From Bacteroidaceae bacterium (GTDB taxonomy: Bacteria; Bacteroidota; Bacteroidia; Bacteroidales; Bacteroidaceae): 63,635 bases of DNA. Below, piece by piece: positions 61,907 through 63,635 of this stretch. Made by a program: the position numbers and the translations under genes. Position 1 is the first letter of the stretch. Each line of letters opens with the position of its first letter. Under the pieces are notes generated by a model that made no database searches, was not told the origin of the DNA, and saw only the letters and a list, made by a program, of their open reading frames with translations. The stretch lies in assembly GCA_017522915.1 (NCBI GenBank), contig JAFWXX010000025.1:1-63635 (forward strand), read 5' to 3'.

Positions 61907-62083
61907 ATGAAACAGAAAAAACCGAATAAAGAATTTTACACACCGCCTGTAGTGACGCTGGTGGAGATTGAGACTTCCCAGATATTGGCAGGTTCCTTTA
62001 CAGGTAATGCACCGGATAGCGACGATAGCGAGTTCGGTGCTCCGGCACAGCGTCGCGGGCAATGGGGCGATTTATGGAAATGA
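61907..62083 (+). CDS. 58-residue orphan small protein with LAGS motif, upstream of fimbrillin
   Basis: ATG 61907 to TGA 62083. The basic start (MKQKKPNKEF) and Y-x-P-P-V-V-T-L are followed by an acidic strand and SQILAGSFTG (residues 25-33). Then come a Asp/Ser-rich linker (NAPDSDDSEF) and a basic-aromatic end (RRGQWGDLWK). It has no signal peptide or helix. Short Bacteroidales ORFs of the form Y-x-x-P-x8-12-LAGS with a Gly/Asp/Ser-rich tail are common beside fimbrillin and other surface-protein genes, and I know of no assigned function. A precursor peptide or partner of the surface protein is a guess. Codon use is that of a real gene, and the repeats on both sides stop at its borders. Confidence 0.7.
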   Translation: MKQKKPNKEFYTPPVVTLVEIETSQILAGSFTGNAPDSDDSEFGAPAQRRGQWGDLWK

Positions 62084-62097
62084 GAAATGAGAAATGA
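62077..62097 (+). repeat. Heptanucleotide repeat (GAAATGA)3 across the small ORF stop
   Basis: Three exact GAAATGA units. The stop codon of the 58-residue ORF is in the first unit, so changes in copy number would not alter the protein. Confidence 0.85.
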
Positions 62098-62287
62098 GAA
62101 ATATCGTGCAAACGAGTGAAAACAAAGCTTGCTTATGTTTTTACAACGAGTGCAGCCGATATTCGACGAAGTCAAATGAGAAATATCGTGCCAAAGAGTG
62201 AATATTCCGTTCAAACTATTTCTGCTTTCTCCTTTCTGCTTTCTCCTTTCTGCTTTAATTTTTAAAAATATAGTGCCAACGAGTGAA
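62095..62287 (+). repeat. Three copies of a 26-bp direct repeat
   Basis: Copies at 62095-62120, 62177-62202 and 62262-62287 share the form ATATmGTGCmAAmGAGTGAA. Copies 1 and 2 agree at 24 of 26 bases and copies 1 and 3 at 22. They are 82 and 85 bp apart and fill the gap between the small ORF and the fimbrillin gene. Spacers differ, so this is not CRISPR-like. Confidence 0.75.
62219..62253 (+). repeat. Heptanucleotide tandem repeat (TTTCTSC)5
   Basis: Five units alternate TTTCTGC and TTTCTCC and end 53 bp before ATG 62307 of the fimbrillin gene, in its likely leader or promoter region. Confidence 0.88.
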
Positions 62288-62306
62288 AACAAACAATAAT
62301 TAAAAT

Positions 62307-63635
62307 ATGAATAACATAGCATTTAAAATAAGTGGTAAAATGGCTGGAAGGACATTTAATTTCTCCTTTATTCTTTTTGCTTTCTCCTTTTTATTTGCCT
62401 CTTGCCAGCAGGACGACATCGTGCCCGACACACCCGATGCTCCTACCGAGGGCTATCACCTGACCTTTGACGGAGGTGTGGGCATTGAGACTGGTACCCG
62501 TGCTGTCTGGAATGACGATAATGGTTCGGGCAACCTGATTTTCCAGTGGGACTATACTCCTGAGGGTACAGAGGATTATGAGATGGTGATGGCAATTGTG
62601 GGAGGTGAACTTGTCAAGAGCATTGAAGGGAACTACCACACCTACGCCAGCATCCATAGGCTCAGTGAACACTCCGACGATGCTCACTGGGCAACATTCA
62701 AGACCATAGAGACGTACCCATATGATATAACTGGCGGTAAGTATGAGGGCTTTGATGTCCTTGCTGTCGCTCCTATCTGCGAAGCGAACGGTGCTTCAAT
62801 TGTGAGTCATGACATTATCTTCGATGCCACAATGCTAATGCCTGCTACATTTACACAGGTTGCCGATCAAGAGCCCGACTTCCTGCGCAACTATATGTAT
62901 ATGTATGCCTACGAAATGATTGACGACAATAGGGCAACGCTCCGGTTCAAGCATATCCCTGCTACCTTCCGCTTCATCATAACCAACAAGCGGCCAACGG
63001 AGGCAACCATCAAGAGTGTTCAGGTGTCGCAGACAGATGCTGCATTGCCTGTAGCCTCCAAGTGGGTAAGTATCGATTTTCAAGGAAATCTTTCTTTCAG
63101 TCGAAGCACTCATGCCGCGATTTCAACGCAGTTGGGTGAAAATGGTACCACTGTGCAGAAAGATGCCAAGTACACAGCGTATGCACTTGCCTTGCCACTT
63201 GCCGACAATAATGCCTTCGAGGACAAGAAAATACAATTCACCATCGAGGCATTGGGCCCGGACAACGAACACCTCTCTTTCGAGCTGGATGCAGACAAAT
63301 TGGCCGCTGCCAATCCGGGCAATGTGTATAACTGGGTAGGCGGCAAGTCCTACACCATCCGTATGAGCCTGGATGATGGACTCTTGGTACAGGATATCAC
63401 CGTGGACGACTGGAACGAGCAAGAGATAGTGGGCGGCGAGGCTGTCGAGTGGGTGAACGGCTTCAGCGAGACAGGCGATTATGAGCCTGCACAAAAGAAT
63501 GCTGTCGGCTACTACGAGATAGCGAACGGCGGCAACCTCTTCTGGTTTGCCAACCACGTTAATACCGCTGACAGGACCGCCAATGCAGTCCTCACGTCAG
63601 ACATCGACCTTGAAGACAGACCGTGGACTCCTATC
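62307..63635 (+). CDS. Fimbrillin-family surface lipoprotein with GLUG-type start of a second domain; runs off the right edge
   Basis: 443 codons are open to the window end. The lipoprotein signal ends FLFASC (Cys at 33, or 22 if translation starts at the second ATG, 62340, which gives a more usual signal length). The mature start is acidic (QQDDIVPDTPDAPTEG), followed by a fimbrillin-like fold (for example GIETGTRAV, RATLRFKHIPATFRFIITNK and the C-terminal strand LLVQDITVDDW). After residue 400, GYYEIANGGNLFWFANHVN and ANAVLTSDIDL-WTPI are the classic opening of GLUG-repeat surface proteins. It is probably an adhesin or pilus-tip-like protein. The signal-peptide codons contain the same heptamer as the upstream repeats. 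Confidence 0.85.
   Translation, partial: MNNIAFKISGKMAGRTFNFSFILFAFSFLFASCQQDDIVPDTPDAPTEGYHLTFDGGVGIETGTRAVWNDDNGSGNLIFQWDYTPEGTEDYEMVMAIVGGELVKSIEGNYHTYASIHRLSEHSDDAHWATFKTIETYPYDITGGKYEGFDVLAVAPICEANGASIVSHDIIFDATMLMPATFTQVADQEPDFLRNYMYMYAYEMIDDNRATLRFKHIPATFRFIITNKRPTEATIKSVQVSQTDAALPVASKWVSIDFQGNLSFSRSTHAAISTQLGENGTTVQKDAKYTAYALALPLADNNAFEDKKIQFTIEALGPDNEHLSFELDADKLAAANPGNVYNWVGGKSYTIRMSLDDGLLVQDITVDDWNEQEIVGGEAVEWVNGFSETGDYEPAQKNAVGYYEIANGGNLFWFANHVNTADRTANAVLTSDIDLEDRPWTPI
62360..62394 (+). repeat. Degenerate heptamers inside the signal-peptide codons
   Basis: Five 7-base units in register (TTTCTCC, TTTATTC, TTTTTGC, TTTCTCC, TTTTTAT) encode the hydrophobic core of the fimbrillin signal peptide. 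Two are identical to the intergenic unit. Confidence 0.65.

Noticed and set aside
62095..62287. Possible CRISPR-like array
   Set aside because: Only three diverged 26-bp repeats with long, unequal and repeat-containing spacers, and no cas genes in the window.

Overview
The window is chromosomal DNA from a member of the Bacteroidales (Bacteroidota). The signs are a SusC/SusD pair, a lipidated TamA (TamL) next to TamB, the gldE gene beside ssb, Bacteroidales-only families (DUF4494, DUF4924), a fimbrillin-type lipoprotein at the right edge, and promoters of the Bacteroidales type (TTTG, about 20 bases, TAnnTTTG or TATCTTCG). I cannot name the genus.

Layout, left to right. 1-717: edge of a membrane-protein gene, an internally deleted IS30-family element and a terminator. 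717-2313: KpsF/KdsD-type sugar-phosphate isomerase plus a CMP-sugar (acylneuraminate-type) synthetase. 2583-8498: a compact susC-susD-lipoprotein nutrient-uptake operon without its own glycosidase. 9159-16140: tamL-tamB. 16414-18532: lipidated cyclophilin and an M16 peptidase. 18546-19807: an RluA-type pseudouridine synthase and a TetR regulator with a clear operator. 19970-22262: initiator tRNA, RNase G, a 29-residue basic ribosomal-type protein, HU. 22551-24955: ssb, gldE, DUF308. 25046-31272: a six-gene run (LysE, DUF4924, prfC, tsaC-like, ClC channel, fmt). 31501-32390: ECF sigma factor plus a 59-residue protein. 32449-41091: NtrB/NtrC-type two-component pair divergent from a four-gene MacB-like efflux system with a textbook sigma-54 promoter and paired enhancer sites. 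41202-44930: S9 peptidase and MFS transporter. 45285-50423: small lipoprotein, mtaB, glycosyltransferase, tetrapyrrole-methylase-fold methyltransferase, aspA. 50487-61246: a surface beta-structure lipoprotein, OmpH-like lipoprotein, pepD, another lipoprotein, rlmH, nadC, a LytS/LytTR pair, yggS, DUF4494. 61247-63635: a repeat-rich accessory segment with a 58-residue orphan ORF and the 5' part of a fimbrillin/GLUG surface protein.

Most of the window is housekeeping or envelope biology. The parts that stand out are (i) an identical 14-bp palindrome in the tetR promoter and in the leader of the isomerase/CMP-sugar operon, suggesting an undescribed regulon; (ii) the self-contained sigma-54 efflux switch; (iii) the right-hand accessory segment, where arrays of mini-hairpins and 7-bp tandem repeats surround a small LAGS-containing ORF and reach into the signal-peptide codons of a surface lipoprotein; and (iv) a small protein gene tied to the ECF sigma factor by large hairpins. 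Function calls rest on reading the translated sequences by eye; no database search was run.
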